Numbered from the stretch's first letter, positions 53,520 through 62,878 are shown. The stretch is DNA of 64,000 nt from Oceanicola sp. 22II-s10i (GCF_002210105.1 NZ_AQQU01000004.1:248001-312000); one strand, 5' to 3'. A program made the numbers and translations. The notes: generated from the letters alone by a model not told the origin.

Positions 53520-55490
53520 ATGAATATCAAACTTAAACACCTGCTTATGGCATCGGGCAGCACGCTGGTGCTCTCTATGGGGTCGGCGATGGCCGACAAC
53601 AACAACGCGATGCTGTCGCAGTCGGGCACCGACAACTCGGCCAGCTTCGACCAGAGCGCTGCCGACAATTCCAATATCGGCTACCTCGGCGCTCTGCCTG
53701 CCGCATCGCAGACCGGCGACGACAACGTTCTGGCCATCACCCAGAGCGGTGACGCCAACCGTGTCGGCAGCAACGCGGCTGCAGCCGAGGTCAGCCAGAG
53801 CGGTGACGCAAACGAAGCAACCGTGGAACAGACCCGCACTGCGCCAGCGACGTCGCCCAGCACCAGCACCGGCAATATCGTGACTGTCCTGAAGCAGAGC
53901 GGGGACAATCACAGCGCCACGATCGAACAGAACACCGATCAGAACCGCAACTATGCGAACGTCCGCCAGTCCAACGCGGGCGGCGGGGCCGCTGGCAACA
54001 CCGCTACGGTCGAACAGACCAACACCGCCACGGCCAACCAGAACCTCGACCGCAACGAGGTGTCATCCGGCGGCGGCCACACGGGCGGTGTGATCCAGGC
54101 CGGTTCGGGTAACACCGCGCTGGCGGTCCAGAACGGTCAGGGCCTTCGGCTGCGCCTGCTGTCGCAATCCGGCAATGACAACAACGCAGAAGTCCGCCTG
54201 AGCGGCATCGACAACGGGAAACCGGACCTGACTGCCGGAGGCGCGTCCGCTGCAAGCACCGCCAACAGCCGCGAAGTCGTGCAGAACGGCAACAGCAACG
54301 ATGTCGATCTGGACATCTCGGGTGAACGCAACGCCTATGGCACCACCCAGCAGGGCGACGACAACAGCGCGGCCGGCATCGTCGTGACCGGCAACGACAA
54401 CTCCGTGGGCGTCGGCCAGTTCGGCGATGACAACACCGTCCTGCTCAGCACCATCACGGGCGACCGCAACAGCACCGGGTTCTATCAGGAAGGCGATGGC
54501 AACCTCGCCGACACCGACGTCTCGGGTGATGACAACAACACGCTCACAATGCAGGTCGGCGACCTGAATGTGGGCGGTATCGACGTCGCCGGGATCGGCA
54601 ACGACACCAATGTCGACCAGACGGGCAACGTGAACGTTGCATCGGCGTCGGTGACCGGAGACAGCAACACCACCGGCGTTACTCAGGACGGCTCGGTCAA
54701 CATCGGCACCGCCACTGTAGAAGGCGACGGCAACACCACCGATATCGACCAGGAAGGCACGCTCAACGTCGCTCTGGCGAACGTCGTTGGCGACGACAAC
54801 TGGTCCACCAGCATCATCCAGGATGGGACAATCAACAATGGAACTGTAACGATTCTCGGCGACAGCAACCCGACTTTGCTCAGCCAAATCGGCGGCTTCA
54901 ACGCCGGTAACGTCGATATCGAAGGCGACAGTAATTCCAGCTCGGTCCGACAGCAGGGTGACCTGAACTCGGCGATGGCGGAGATCTTCGGCGATGGTAA
55001 CTTTACTGGGGTCGATCAAGACGGCGATGCCAACGACGCAACCGCTGATGTCTCCGGGAGCAACAACGTGCTCATCGCCTCGATGACCGGTAACCTGAAC
55101 GTTCTGGACATGAGCCAGACTCAGGACGGGAACGAAATAGACGTCTCGATCACCGGCAACCGGAACAACTACACCAGCCCGACCGTGCCGTTCTTCGGCT
55201 ACCCGGCGAACCCGCCGTCCTCGGTGGCGTTCTCTGGCTCGGCCCTGACGGCGAACACGCAGGGTCTGGGCAAGGGCGCTTTGGTGCAGGACGGATTGGG
55301 GAACCTTCTTGACCTGACGGTCAATGGCGATCTGAACAGTTTTGCCATGGCGCAGATCGGTGGTTCGAACTCCATCATCGGCACCATCACCGGCGCTTCG
55401 AACCAGGCTGTCGTGACCCAGGTGGGCGGGACCAACACGGCGAACTTCGGCCAGACCGGCAACAGCAACAACGTGGGTATCGTCCAGTGA
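53520..55490 (+). CDS. Curlin-like repeat protein, putative secreted amyloid or beta-solenoid
   Basis: The product (656 aa) has a signal peptide cut near residue 25 (GSAMA) and is very rich in Asn, Gly, Asp, Gln, Ser and Thr, with no Cys. The N-terminal part has curlin-type units (AITQSGDANRV, AEVSQSGDANEATVEQ). Residues 268-524 hold 24 successive Gly-x-x-Asn turns, 11 or 12 residues apart. The residue two before the Gly is Gln in eleven alternate turns (278, 300, 323, 345, 367, 389, 411, 434, 456, 478, 500), and Val or Ile in the turns between. The C terminus ends in NNVGIVQ. This suggests a stacked beta-solenoid like CsgA/CsgB but much longer. No csgG, csgE or csgF is adjacent. A terminator follows. 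Confidence 0.8.
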   Translation: MNIKLKHLLMASGSTLVLSMGSAMADNNNAMLSQSGTDNSASFDQSAADNSNIGYLGALPAASQTGDDNVLAITQSGDANRVGSNAAAAEVSQSGDANEATVEQTRTAPATSPSTSTGNIVTVLKQSGDNHSATIEQNTDQNRNYANVRQSNAGGGAAGNTATVEQTNTATANQNLDRNEVSSGGGHTGGVIQAGSGNTALAVQNGQGLRLRLLSQSGNDNNAEVRLSGIDNGKPDLTAGGASAASTANSREVVQNGNSNDVDLDISGERNAYGTTQQGDDNSAAGIVVTGNDNSVGVGQFGDDNTVLLSTITGDRNSTGFYQEGDGNLADTDVSGDDNNTLTMQVGDLNVGGIDVAGIGNDTNVDQTGNVNVASASVTGDSNTTGVTQDGSVNIGTATVEGDGNTTDIDQEGTLNVALANVVGDDNWSTSIIQDGTINNGTVTILGDSNPTLLSQIGGFNAGNVDIEGDSNSSSVRQQGDLNSAMAEIFGDGNFTGVDQDGDANDATADVSGSNNVLIASMTGNLNVLDMSQTQDGNEIDVSITGNRNNYTSPTVPFFGYPANPPSSVAFSGSALTANTQGLGKGALVQDGLGNLLDLTVNGDLNSFAMAQIGGSNSIIGTITGASNQAVVTQVGGTNTANFGQTGNSNNVGIVQ

Positions 55491-55526
55491 TATCCTGCGC
55501 GCCGATCTGATCGGCGGGACAAGCGA

Positions 55527-55554
55527 AAGGGCCCTCGGTTCGGGGGCCCTTTTC
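55527..55554 (+). terminator. Intrinsic terminator of the curlin-like gene
   Basis: AAGGGCCCTCG (55527-55537) and CGGGGGCCCTT (55541-55551) form an 11-bp stem with one T-G pair and loop GTT, followed by TTTCATTT. It lies 36 bp after the stop codon. Confidence 0.85.
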
Positions 55555-55590
55555 ATTTGCGCCTGCGACGGGACCGACACCTCCCGTGCG

Positions 55591-56790
55591 TCATTCGCCG
55601 GTCCGGAGCGCCCCGTTTTCTGCCAGAGCCGCGATTTCGTCCGCGCCAAAACCGGCCTCTGCCAGCACCGCTGGCCCGTCCGCCCCAAGGCGGGGCGGCA
55701 TGTGGCCGGGTTCGGCAGCCGTGCGCGAGAACTTGGCGGGCACGGCCATCTGGTAGATCGCGCCTTCGGTCGGATGCTCCACCCGGCGGAAGAAGCCTGT
55801 GGCGGTCAGGTGCGGATCCTCCATCACCGATTCATAGCTGTGCATCGGCAGGGCGGGGATGTCGGCCTCTTCGAACAGCTTCAGCCACTCCGCGGTGGTG
55901 CGGGTCAGCATGATGCGGCCGACCTCGGCATAGACCTCGTTGATGTTGCGGGACCGGGCGGCGAAGGTGGCGAACTTGGGGTTCGCGGCGGGCATCTCGG
56001 GCTGGCCGATGGCGGCGTAGAAACGGTTCCAGTGGCCGTCGTTGTAGATAAGCGCGCAGACATGGCCGTCCTTGGTCTGATAGGGGCGGCGGTCGGGGGA
56101 CAGGTGGCGGGCATAGCCGCCCTTGTCGAGCGGGGGATCATAGGTCAGCCCGCCCATGTGATCGCCGAGGATCATCGAGACCATCGTCTCGAACATGGGC
56201 ACCTCGACCTTCTGGCCCTGACCCGAGCGGTCGCGTTCCACCACGGCGGCGAGGATCGCGTTGACCGCCGACAGCCCGACGATGCGGTCGGCCACAGCGG
56301 CGGGCACATAGGCCGGGCGCATCCCCGCGCGGGTGAAGCTGTGAGGGATGCAGGCGCCGCCCTGGATCAGGTCGTCATAGGCGGGGCGATCGGCATAGGG
56401 GCCGGTCTGGTCGAAGCCGACCAGCGCCGCGTAGATCAGGCGGGGGTTGCGGGCCTGCAGAGCCGCATAGCCGAGGCCTAGGCGCTCCATCGCACGGGGC
56501 CGGACGTTGGTGACCAGCACGTCCACGGTCTCGGCCAGCCGGAGGGCTGCCTCGCGCCCGCCTTCGGTCTTCAGGTCCAGGGCGATGGAGCGTTTGGAAC
56601 GGTTGATGTTCAGATAGACCGCCCCCATCCCGTCGTGCCGGGTCGGGCCCAGCTGGCGGACAATGTCGCCCTCGGGCGGTTCGACCTTGATGATGTCGGC
56701 ACCGTAGTCCCCAAGGGTCTGCGTGGCGTAAGGCCCCATCAGCACCGAGCTGAAATCGAGCACACGCAATCCGGCCAGCGGTCCTCCCAT
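55591..56790 (-). CDS. CaiB/BaiF family CoA-transferase
   Basis: The product (399 aa) is a class III CoA-transferase, moving CoA between carboxylic acids. Typical are GLRVLDFSSVLMGPYATQTL, GADIIKVEPPEGDIVRQLGP, the catalytic-Asp region NINRSKRSIALDLKTEGGRE and YDDLIQGGACI. Substrates cannot be predicted. ATG 56790 follows GGAGGAGTG at a good distance; a longer frame upstream is not conserved. It is a lone minus-strand gene. Confidence 0.9.
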   Translation of the reverse strand: MGGPLAGLRVLDFSSVLMGPYATQTLGDYGADIIKVEPPEGDIVRQLGPTRHDGMGAVYLNINRSKRSIALDLKTEGGREAALRLAETVDVLVTNVRPRAMERLGLGYAALQARNPRLIYAALVGFDQTGPYADRPAYDDLIQGGACIPHSFTRAGMRPAYVPAAVADRIVGLSAVNAILAAVVERDRSGQGQKVEVPMFETMVSMILGDHMGGLTYDPPLDKGGYARHLSPDRRPYQTKDGHVCALIYNDGHWNRFYAAIGQPEMPAANPKFATFAARSRNINEVYAEVGRIMLTRTTAEWLKLFEEADIPALPMHSYESVMEDPHLTATGFFRRVEHPTEGAIYQMAVPAKFSRTAAEPGHMPPRLGADGPAVLAEAGFGADEIAALAENGALRTGE

Positions 56791-56881
56791 TGCGGACACT
56801 CCTCCCTGTCTGCATCGGTTTTGGTTAGCCGGGTAAGCGTGGCGCGGGGTCCGGGCGGAGTCAATCGCACCGGCGGATGTG

Positions 56882-57643
56882 TCAGACCTCGCCCTCGGTC
56901 CGGATGTGGATGACCGTGCCGCAGTGCTTGCAGTGGACCGCGTCGGCATCGTGCAGCACCAGCCCGCAGACCTCGCATTCCTGCCGGACCTTTGAGGGGC
57001 GGAAGAGGACCTGAAGCAGCCGCAGGAACAGCGTGACCCCGAAGATCATCACGCAGACGGCCAGCATCCGCCCCCACGATCCCTGCAGGGTGATGTCCCC
57101 GAACCCGGTCGTCGTCAGTGTCGTGACGGTGAAATAGAGCGCGTCGGCGTAGTTGTTGATCTCGGGGTTGATGTGGACCTGCGAGGCGTAGATCAGCCCG
57201 GTCATGATGAACAGGAACACCGCTATGTTGATCGAGGCGAGGATCACGTCCTCGTTCTCGCGGAAGAAGCGGAAGTCCTGCCTGAGCCGCACCAGCAGCT
57301 GGTAGGTGTGCAGCAGGCGGACTGTCCTGAGAATGCGCAGGAAGCCCAGCCCTTCGCCCGCGATCGGGGCGAGGAAGGATCCGATGGCGGCGATGTCCGC
57401 CCACGTGGCCGGGCGCCACAGCAGCTGCCAGCGATTGCGCTCGATGGCCATCCTGACCACGAAATCGGCAAGGATGAGCGCGCCGAAGACGATGTCGATC
57501 ATCTCGATCGCCATGCTGCGCGGCACGAAGGAGGTGACGATCACGAAGAGGATCGTCACGATGTCGAAGGCCAGCAGCCCGTACCGGAACCGGTGCGCGC
57601 GGTCCGTATCGTCTTCGTAGAGTGAGCGGAGTCGGTTCAGCAT
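56882..57643 (-). CDS. Potassium channel with C-terminal zinc ribbon
   Basis: The product (253 aa) has about six spans, an Arg-containing S4-like segment (FLRILRTVRLLHTYQLLVRL) and the K+ filter TTTGFGD at 177-183. After the last span it ends in a small CxxC...CxxC zinc-ribbon-like module (C223, C226, C238, C241; CEVCGLVLHDADAVHCKHCG). The ribbon would lie in the cytoplasm and might sense metal or redox state or aid assembly; this is inference. ATG 57643 starts the conserved part. It is the second K+ channel of the window, unlike the one at 26524. Confidence 0.88.
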   Translation of the reverse strand: MLNRLRSLYEDDTDRAHRFRYGLLAFDIVTILFVIVTSFVPRSMAIEMIDIVFGALILADFVVRMAIERNRWQLLWRPATWADIAAIGSFLAPIAGEGLGFLRILRTVRLLHTYQLLVRLRQDFRFFRENEDVILASINIAVFLFIMTGLIYASQVHINPEINNYADALYFTVTTLTTTGFGDITLQGSWGRMLAVCVMIFGVTLFLRLLQVLFRPSKVRQECEVCGLVLHDADAVHCKHCGTVIHIRTEGEV

Positions 57644-57841
57644 CGGACGGATCGTAGCGCATTGACCGGCGCGGGCCAGAGTGCGCGCATTACCGCAGGC
57701 GGCAGTTCCGCGTGCGCGGATGCGGGAATGCAATGTCGCGCCCCGTCGGGTGTTGACTTGCCGGTCGCCAAGGGACTTGATGGGCGCGACCCGGAGCCGA
57801 GGCCCGCCCGAGCGGGATGACGGAGCCAGGAGGAGGATATC

Positions 57842-59350
57842 ATGAACGAGATGACCAGTGTGCGGCCCGCCGTGCCGCTGTCCAAGATCACCCAGCCCCT
57901 CGACGTGCTGATCGTCGGCGCCGGTATTTCCGGCCTGGCCGCCGCGCGCTACCTGAAGGTCGAGCGGCCGGACGACAGCTTTGCCATCGTGGACGAAAAG
58001 CTGACCTTCGGCGGGACATGGGTCACGCACACCTATCCCGGCATCCGCTCGGACAGCGACCTGCACACCTTCGGCTTCAGCTTCAAGCCCTGGGTCGGAC
58101 CGCCAATTGCCACGGCGGCCGAGATCCTGGCGTATCTGGACGAGACGATCGACGAATACGGCCTTGCCGACCACATCCATTACGGCTGGCGCGGCCAGAC
58201 GGCCAGCTGGGATTCGGAGCGCAAGCTCTGGACGCTCAAGGTGCAGAACGTCGAGACCGGCGAGATGGAGGAGATCTCGGCCCGGTTCCTGTGGATGTGC
58301 CAGGGCTACTACCGCCATTCCGAGGGCTACACCCCGCAATGGCCGGGCATGGAGACCTTCAAGGGCGAGGTCATCCACCCGCAGACGTGGCCCGAGGATT
58401 TCGACGGCAAGGGCAAGCACCTTGTCGTCATCGGCTCCGGTGCCACCGCCGCGACGCTTGTGCCGAACGTGGTCGATCAGGTCGAGCATGTGACAATGTT
58501 GCAGCGCTCGCCGACCTACTTCCGGTCCGAGAAGAACGAGATCCCGATCGCCAAGCGCCTGCGCGAACTGCAGGTCGAGGAGGACTGGGTTCACGAGATC
58601 GTCCGGCGCGAGATGCTTCTGGGCAGCCATGACTTCACCAACCGCTGCTTCAACGAGCCGGAGACTGTCAGGGACGAACTGATCGGCATCGCCCGCCGCT
58701 ATCTGGGCGAGGAGTTCGACGTCGAGAAGCACTTCACGCCGTCCTACCTGCCGTGGCGCCAGCGGATCGCGCGGATCCCCGATGGCGATCTTTACAAGGC
58801 GCTGGCCACCGGCCGCGCCTCGGTCGTGACGGACGAGATCGAGACCTTCGTTGAGGACGGCATCAAGCTGAAGTCGGGCGAGTTTCTGAAGGCCGATGTC
58901 GTGGCCACCGCGACGGGCTTCAACCTCTGCCAGATGGGCGACATCAGGTTCGACATCGACGGCGAGGCGCTCGATTTCCACGACACGCTCGGCTACCGCT
59001 CGATGATGTTCACCGGGGTGCCGAACCTCGCGTGGGTCATGGGCTACTGGCGGTCCTCGTGGACGCTGCGCGCCGAGCTGGTGGCGCAGTTCGTCGTCCG
59101 CCTGCTGGATCACATGCAGGAGCATCAGAAGTCCACGGTCGTCCCGCGCCTGCGCGAATCCGAGAAGGACATGCAGATCGTGGACTGGCCGGACGAAGAG
59201 GACTTCAACCCCGGCTACCTGCTGCGTGGCAAGAACGTGCTGCCCAAGCGGGGCACGACGAACGAATGGCGTCTGAACCAGGACTACTGGACCGAGAAGG
59301 ATGATTTCGCGGCCATCGACTTCGGCGACGAGGTCTTCGCCTACGACTGA
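57842..59350 (+). CDS. Flavin-containing monooxygenase, Baeyer-Villiger type
   Basis: The product (502 aa) has an FAD-binding GAGISG at 26-31 and an NADPH-binding GSGATA at 198-203. Between them lies the fingerprint FxGxxxHxxxWP as FKGEVIHPQTWP (173-184), which marks type I Baeyer-Villiger monooxygenases rather than ordinary FMOs. It probably inserts oxygen into a ketone or oxidises a heteroatom; the substrate is unknown. GGAGGAGGATATC precedes the ATG. TTGACT at 57753-57758 may be part of its promoter. It stands alone and is convergent with a serine hydrolase gene. Confidence 0.9.
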   Translation: MNEMTSVRPAVPLSKITQPLDVLIVGAGISGLAAARYLKVERPDDSFAIVDEKLTFGGTWVTHTYPGIRSDSDLHTFGFSFKPWVGPPIATAAEILAYLDETIDEYGLADHIHYGWRGQTASWDSERKLWTLKVQNVETGEMEEISARFLWMCQGYYRHSEGYTPQWPGMETFKGEVIHPQTWPEDFDGKGKHLVVIGSGATAATLVPNVVDQVEHVTMLQRSPTYFRSEKNEIPIAKRLRELQVEEDWVHEIVRREMLLGSHDFTNRCFNEPETVRDELIGIARRYLGEEFDVEKHFTPSYLPWRQRIARIPDGDLYKALATGRASVVTDEIETFVEDGIKLKSGEFLKADVVATATGFNLCQMGDIRFDIDGEALDFHDTLGYRSMMFTGVPNLAWVMGYWRSSWTLRAELVAQFVVRLLDHMQEHQKSTVVPRLRESEKDMQIVDWPDEEDFNPGYLLRGKNVLPKRGTTNEWRLNQDYWTEKDDFAAIDFGDEVFAYD

Positions 59351-59386
59351 GCGGGGCCGGGGAACCGGTTACCGATACGCGATCAG

Positions 59387-59412
59387 GACGCGGCGCCGCA
59401 ATGCGCCGCGTC
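59387..59412. terminator. Hairpin between convergent genes, probable bidirectional terminator
   Basis: GACGCGGCGC (59387-59396) and GCGCCGCGTC (59403-59412) form a perfect 10-bp stem with a 6-nt loop, followed by TTCGTGTC on the plus strand. It separates the monooxygenase and serine hydrolase genes. Confidence 0.6.
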
Positions 59413-59433
59413 TTCGTGTCTCCGGTGGCAGTT

Positions 59434-60561
59434 TTAGCGGTAGAACGCGCCCACGATATCGCCGGGCAGCTGGCCCGACATGCCCTCGTAGGCGGTGTTG
59501 GTCATCAGCACGGACACACGGTCATGCGTCGGGTCGATGAACCACGAATGGCCATAGACCCCGCCCCATTTCAGCGTGCCCGCCGGCTGGCCCGTCGCGG
59601 CCAGTTCCGCATCCGTCACGATGCCCCAGCCGTAGCCGAAGCTGACGCCCGGCCCCTGTATCGTCAGGATGCCCGGCGCGATGCGGGGGCTCTTCATCAA
59701 CTCCAGCGTTTCGGGCTTCAGCACCTGCGGCCCGTGACCGGCGAGCGAGGTCAGCACGGTCAGCATGTCGCGCGGGCTGCCGATCATGCCGGCCCCGCAG
59801 GACGGGAAGGACGCCGCGTCGAAGGCGCGCGAGGGGGCGAAGCTCACACCGCCTTCGCCCCAGAGGATCGGGCGGTCGCCGTCCTGCAGCGGCACCGGCT
59901 CGGGGCTGGCGTTGCGGTAGGCGGTGGCGAGGTCCTCCGCCGGTTCGGTCGCGAAGCTGAGCGTCGTGGTACCGAGCGGTGTCGCGATCCGTTCGTCCAG
60001 CAGGGCCTGCATGGACTTGCCCGTCGCCGCCTCGGCCACGGCGCCCGCCACGTCGATGCCCACCGAATAGCGCCAGGCCGTGCCGGGCGCGTAGTAGAGC
60101 GGGGCCGAGGCGATGCGGCGCATGTTCTCGGACATCGACAGGCCGGGCTGGTCGAGGCCGTCGGAAATTCCCGCCTTGGCGTAAGGTCCGGTTTCGGTTT
60201 CGAGGAAGCGATAGCCCAGCCCCGCGGTATGCGTCAGCAGGTGGTGCAGGGTGATGACCGGCTCGGTCCCGTCCGGCAGGCGCGGGCGGAAACCGGGCAG
60301 GTGGTCCGTCACCGGCGCGTCGAGCGCCAGCGTGCCGTCCTCGACCAGCGACATGAAGACCGCAGTGCAGACCGGCTTGCTGAGCGAGGCGAGGCGGATG
60401 CGGGTATCGGGCGTCATCGGCCGACCGGCCTCGCGATCGGCCAGTCCGACCGCACGGGCGCGCACCGTCTCGCCGCCCTCGGACACGAGGTGGACGCCCC
60501 CGACGATCCGCTTGTCAGCCAGCGCGCTGTCCAGCGCCGCATCCAGTCTTTCCGTGTTCAT
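59434..60561 (-). CDS. Serine hydrolase of the beta-lactamase/class C family (esterase-like)
   Basis: The product (375 aa) has the class C fold with SLSK (S59, K62) as the nucleophile motif, YSV (Y165 in WRYSVG) as the second, and GHSW near the C terminus in place of KTG. There is no signal peptide, so a cytoplasmic esterase or peptidase of the EstB/DUF beta-lactamase type is likelier than a resistance enzyme. ATG 60561 was chosen as it starts the domain; ATG 60597 is also in frame. Its promoter lies in the divergent region shared with the TRAP genes. Confidence 0.88.
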   Translation of the reverse strand: MNTERLDAALDSALADKRIVGGVHLVSEGGETVRARAVGLADREAGRPMTPDTRIRLASLSKPVCTAVFMSLVEDGTLALDAPVTDHLPGFRPRLPDGTEPVITLHHLLTHTAGLGYRFLETETGPYAKAGISDGLDQPGLSMSENMRRIASAPLYYAPGTAWRYSVGIDVAGAVAEAATGKSMQALLDERIATPLGTTTLSFATEPAEDLATAYRNASPEPVPLQDGDRPILWGEGGVSFAPSRAFDAASFPSCGAGMIGSPRDMLTVLTSLAGHGPQVLKPETLELMKSPRIAPGILTIQGPGVSFGYGWGIVTDAELAATGQPAGTLKWGGVYGHSWFIDPTHDRVSVLMTNTAYEGMSGQLPGDIVGAFYR

Positions 60562-60947
60562 CCGCTGCTCTCCTCCGCATGATCGTGGCCGATCCAATCC
60601 CGTTTGCCGGGCATGGACAAGGGCGGTGCCGACAGAAATGCGAAGGTGAGGGCTTTCTATTGCCTATCCGGCATGTAACCACTTAGCATGCAAATGATTC
60701 CTCTGTAGCCGGGCAAAACCGGCACGAGGATCGGGTGCGGTCGCGGTGTCAGGGAGGAGCCGTTCGCACAACAGGACCCGTGCCGGTGGCATGGGTGGCT
60801 CGGAGTCGCCGGATGCAGTCCGGCGGACCATCTGTCGTTTCCCCCCTCGCAATGTCCCGCGCAGCGGACCAGGACGCCGGTCGCACCGACCGGACGCCAC
60901 AATACAAACGCCGCGCTCTGGCGCGGCACGAGGGGGGAGGAGCGGAG
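60562..60947. other. Divergent region serine hydrolase / TRAP operon, with two hairpins
   Basis: About 385 bases without a gene. GCATG...GCATGC around 60672-60693, in a locally AT-richer part, could be an operator. CCGGTCG (60877-60883) with CGACCGG (60887-60893), and GCCGCGC (60910-60916) with GCGCGGC (60921-60927), are small perfect hairpins close to the TRAP ribosome-binding site, so they may modulate translation of the first gene. No clear promoter is visible. Confidence 0.45.
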
Positions 60948-61547
60948 TTGAGTAGCCATCAAGCGGCCGACGATGCAATCACGGTGATCGACAGGATTGC
61001 CCTGAAGATCATCGACGCGATCAGTTTGGTTCTGATCATCATCGCCGGCATCGCGCTGATGCTGATGATGGTTCAGGTCAGCGCCGACGTGGTCGGCAAG
61101 TTCGTCTTCACCGCGCCCGTCCCGGTGACGCTGGAAATCGTGTCCTACTACTACATGGTCGCCGTCGTCTTCCTGCCGCTGGCCGCGGTGGAGCGGATGA
61201 ACGGCAACATCCACGTCGAACTGATCTATGCCCGTCTGGGCCGGGCGGCGAAGCGGGTGCTCGACATCATCAGCTACCTGCTCTTCATCTGGCTGATCTG
61301 GCTCATTACCACCGGCACATGGACCGTCGCGCTGAAGAAGCACAAGGTCGGCGAATTCATCATGGGGTCCTACCCGGTGGTGATCTGGCCGACCCGTTAC
61401 ATGGTGCCGATCGGCTGCGGGCTGCTGCTGGTCCTGCTGGTGGTCAAGCTCTACCGGGCGGTCGTTATGCTGTTCCGTCCCGACCTCGACAACACCGAAG
61501 CCGTCAGCGACGAACCCACCGATTACGTGAAAGGCACCTCACTGTGA
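60948..61547 (+). CDS. TRAP transporter small permease (DctQ type)
   Basis: The product (199 aa) is the four-span small membrane subunit of a TRAP transporter: hydrophobic segments lie near 20-45, 60-85, 105-125 and 150-172, with VPVTLEIVSYYYMVAVVFLP and MNGNIHVELIYARL as typical blocks. No ATG fits; TTG 60948 is taken as start because GGGGGGAGGAGCGGAG precedes it. Its stop overlaps the ATG of the large permease gene (TGATG). It forms a dctQMP-like operon with the two genes downstream. The solute is not identifiable. Confidence 0.88.
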   Translation: MSSHQAADDAITVIDRIALKIIDAISLVLIIIAGIALMLMMVQVSADVVGKFVFTAPVPVTLEIVSYYYMVAVVFLPLAAVERMNGNIHVELIYARLGRAAKRVLDIISYLLFIWLIWLITTGTWTVALKKHKVGEFIMGSYPVVIWPTRYMVPIGCGLLLVLLVVKLYRAVVMLFRPDLDNTEAVSDEPTDYVKGTSL

Positions 61548-62854
61548 TGGACCTGGCAAAAGAAACCGTCGGATTCATCGGTATCGGTGTCCTTCTGGTC
61601 ATGATCTTCCTGCGCGTGCCGATCGGCGTTGCGCTGTCCACCGTGTCTCTCGGCGGGCTCTACTACATCGTCGGGCCGCGCCCGACAGTGGGGATGCTGG
61701 CGCAGATCCCCTACGACTTCACGGCGCACTGGACGCTCAGCTCGATCCCGATGTTCCTGTTCATGGGGTATCTCTGCTACCACGCGGGGTTGACCACGGG
61801 CCTGTTCAGGCTGGCGCGATTGTGGCTGTCGTGGCTGCCGGGCGGCCTGTCGGTCGCGTCGATCCAGGGCTCGGCGCTGTTCGCCGCCGTGACCGGGTCT
61901 TCGCTGGCCTGCACCGCGGCCATGGGCCGTATCGCGGTGCCCGAGATGCTGGCGGCGAAATACGACAAGGGGCTGGCCACCGGCACGGTTGCTGCCGCGG
62001 GCACCATCGGGTCGATGATCCCGCCCTCTATCCTGCTGATCATCTATGGGATCTTCGTCGAGGAATCGATCGCCAAGCTCTTCATGGGCGCACTGATCCC
62101 CGGCATCATGACCGCGATCTTCTATTCGATCATGGTTATCACCCGCTGCGCCATCACCCCCTCGCTCGCCCCCAAGGTGCACGAGGACGTGTCGATGGCC
62201 GACCGGTTCTGGGCGATCAAGGACACATGGCCGGTGATCCTGCTGGTGATCGGCGTCTTCGGCGGCCTTTTCACCGGCGTCTTCACCCCGACCGAGGCGG
62301 GCGCCGTCGGCGCGGCCCTGTCGTTCCTGATCGGCCTTGCCAAGGGCGCGCTCAGCTGGGCCGTGATCCGCGAGGCGATCGAGGAAACCCTGCGCACCAC
62401 CGCGTCGATCTTCGTCATCGCCATCGGCGCGCAGCTGCTGACGCGGTTTTTCGCGCTGGCGGGGACCACGCAGATCATCGCGGACTTCATCGCGTCGCCG
62501 GAATATTCGCAGCTGCAGGTGATCCTGATCATTTCGGTCATCCTGATCCTGCTGGGGATGCTGCTGGACCCGATCGGGATCATGCTGCTGACCATCCCGA
62601 TCCTGCTGCCGGTGCTGGAAGCGCGCGATATCAACCTGATCTGGTTCGGCATCCTGATGGCCAAGTTCCTGGAAATCGGCTTCATCACGCCACCGGTCGG
62701 ATTGAACGTCTTCGTGGTGAAGGGGATCGTGGGCGATCAGGTTCCGATCCATGCGATCTTCAAGGGCATCACGTGGTTCGTCGTGATGGACCTGCTGGTG
62801 ATCGCGGCGCTCATCATCTGGCCGCAGATCATTCTCTGGCTGCCTGGCGCATAG
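61547..62854 (+). CDS. TRAP transporter large permease (DctM type)
   Basis: The product (435 aa) is the 12-span transport subunit driven by a sodium or proton gradient. GSALFAAVTGSSLACTAAMG, GTVAAAGTIGSMIPPSILLI, GVFTPTEAGAVGAALSFLIG and GFITPPVGLNVFVVKGIVG are the classical DctM blocks. GTG 61544 is also in frame just before ATG 61547; the overlap with the small permease stop favours coupling. An 82-bp gap with a hairpin separates it from the binding-protein gene. Confidence 0.95.
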   Translation: MDLAKETVGFIGIGVLLVMIFLRVPIGVALSTVSLGGLYYIVGPRPTVGMLAQIPYDFTAHWTLSSIPMFLFMGYLCYHAGLTTGLFRLARLWLSWLPGGLSVASIQGSALFAAVTGSSLACTAAMGRIAVPEMLAAKYDKGLATGTVAAAGTIGSMIPPSILLIIYGIFVEESIAKLFMGALIPGIMTAIFYSIMVITRCAITPSLAPKVHEDVSMADRFWAIKDTWPVILLVIGVFGGLFTGVFTPTEAGAVGAALSFLIGLAKGALSWAVIREAIEETLRTTASIFVIAIGAQLLTRFFALAGTTQIIADFIASPEYSQLQVILIISVILILLGMLLDPIGIMLLTIPILLPVLEARDINLIWFGILMAKFLEIGFITPPVGLNVFVVKGIVGDQVPIHAIFKGITWFVVMDLLVIAALIIWPQIILWLPGA

Positions 62855-62878
62855 CCGGGCGGTCGCCAACGACCGCAA

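Noticed and set aside
56882-59125. A 747-codon minus-strand frame ending as the K+ channel
   Set aside because: The upstream part lies antisense to the monooxygenase gene and has no membrane segments. The channel starts at ATG 57643.
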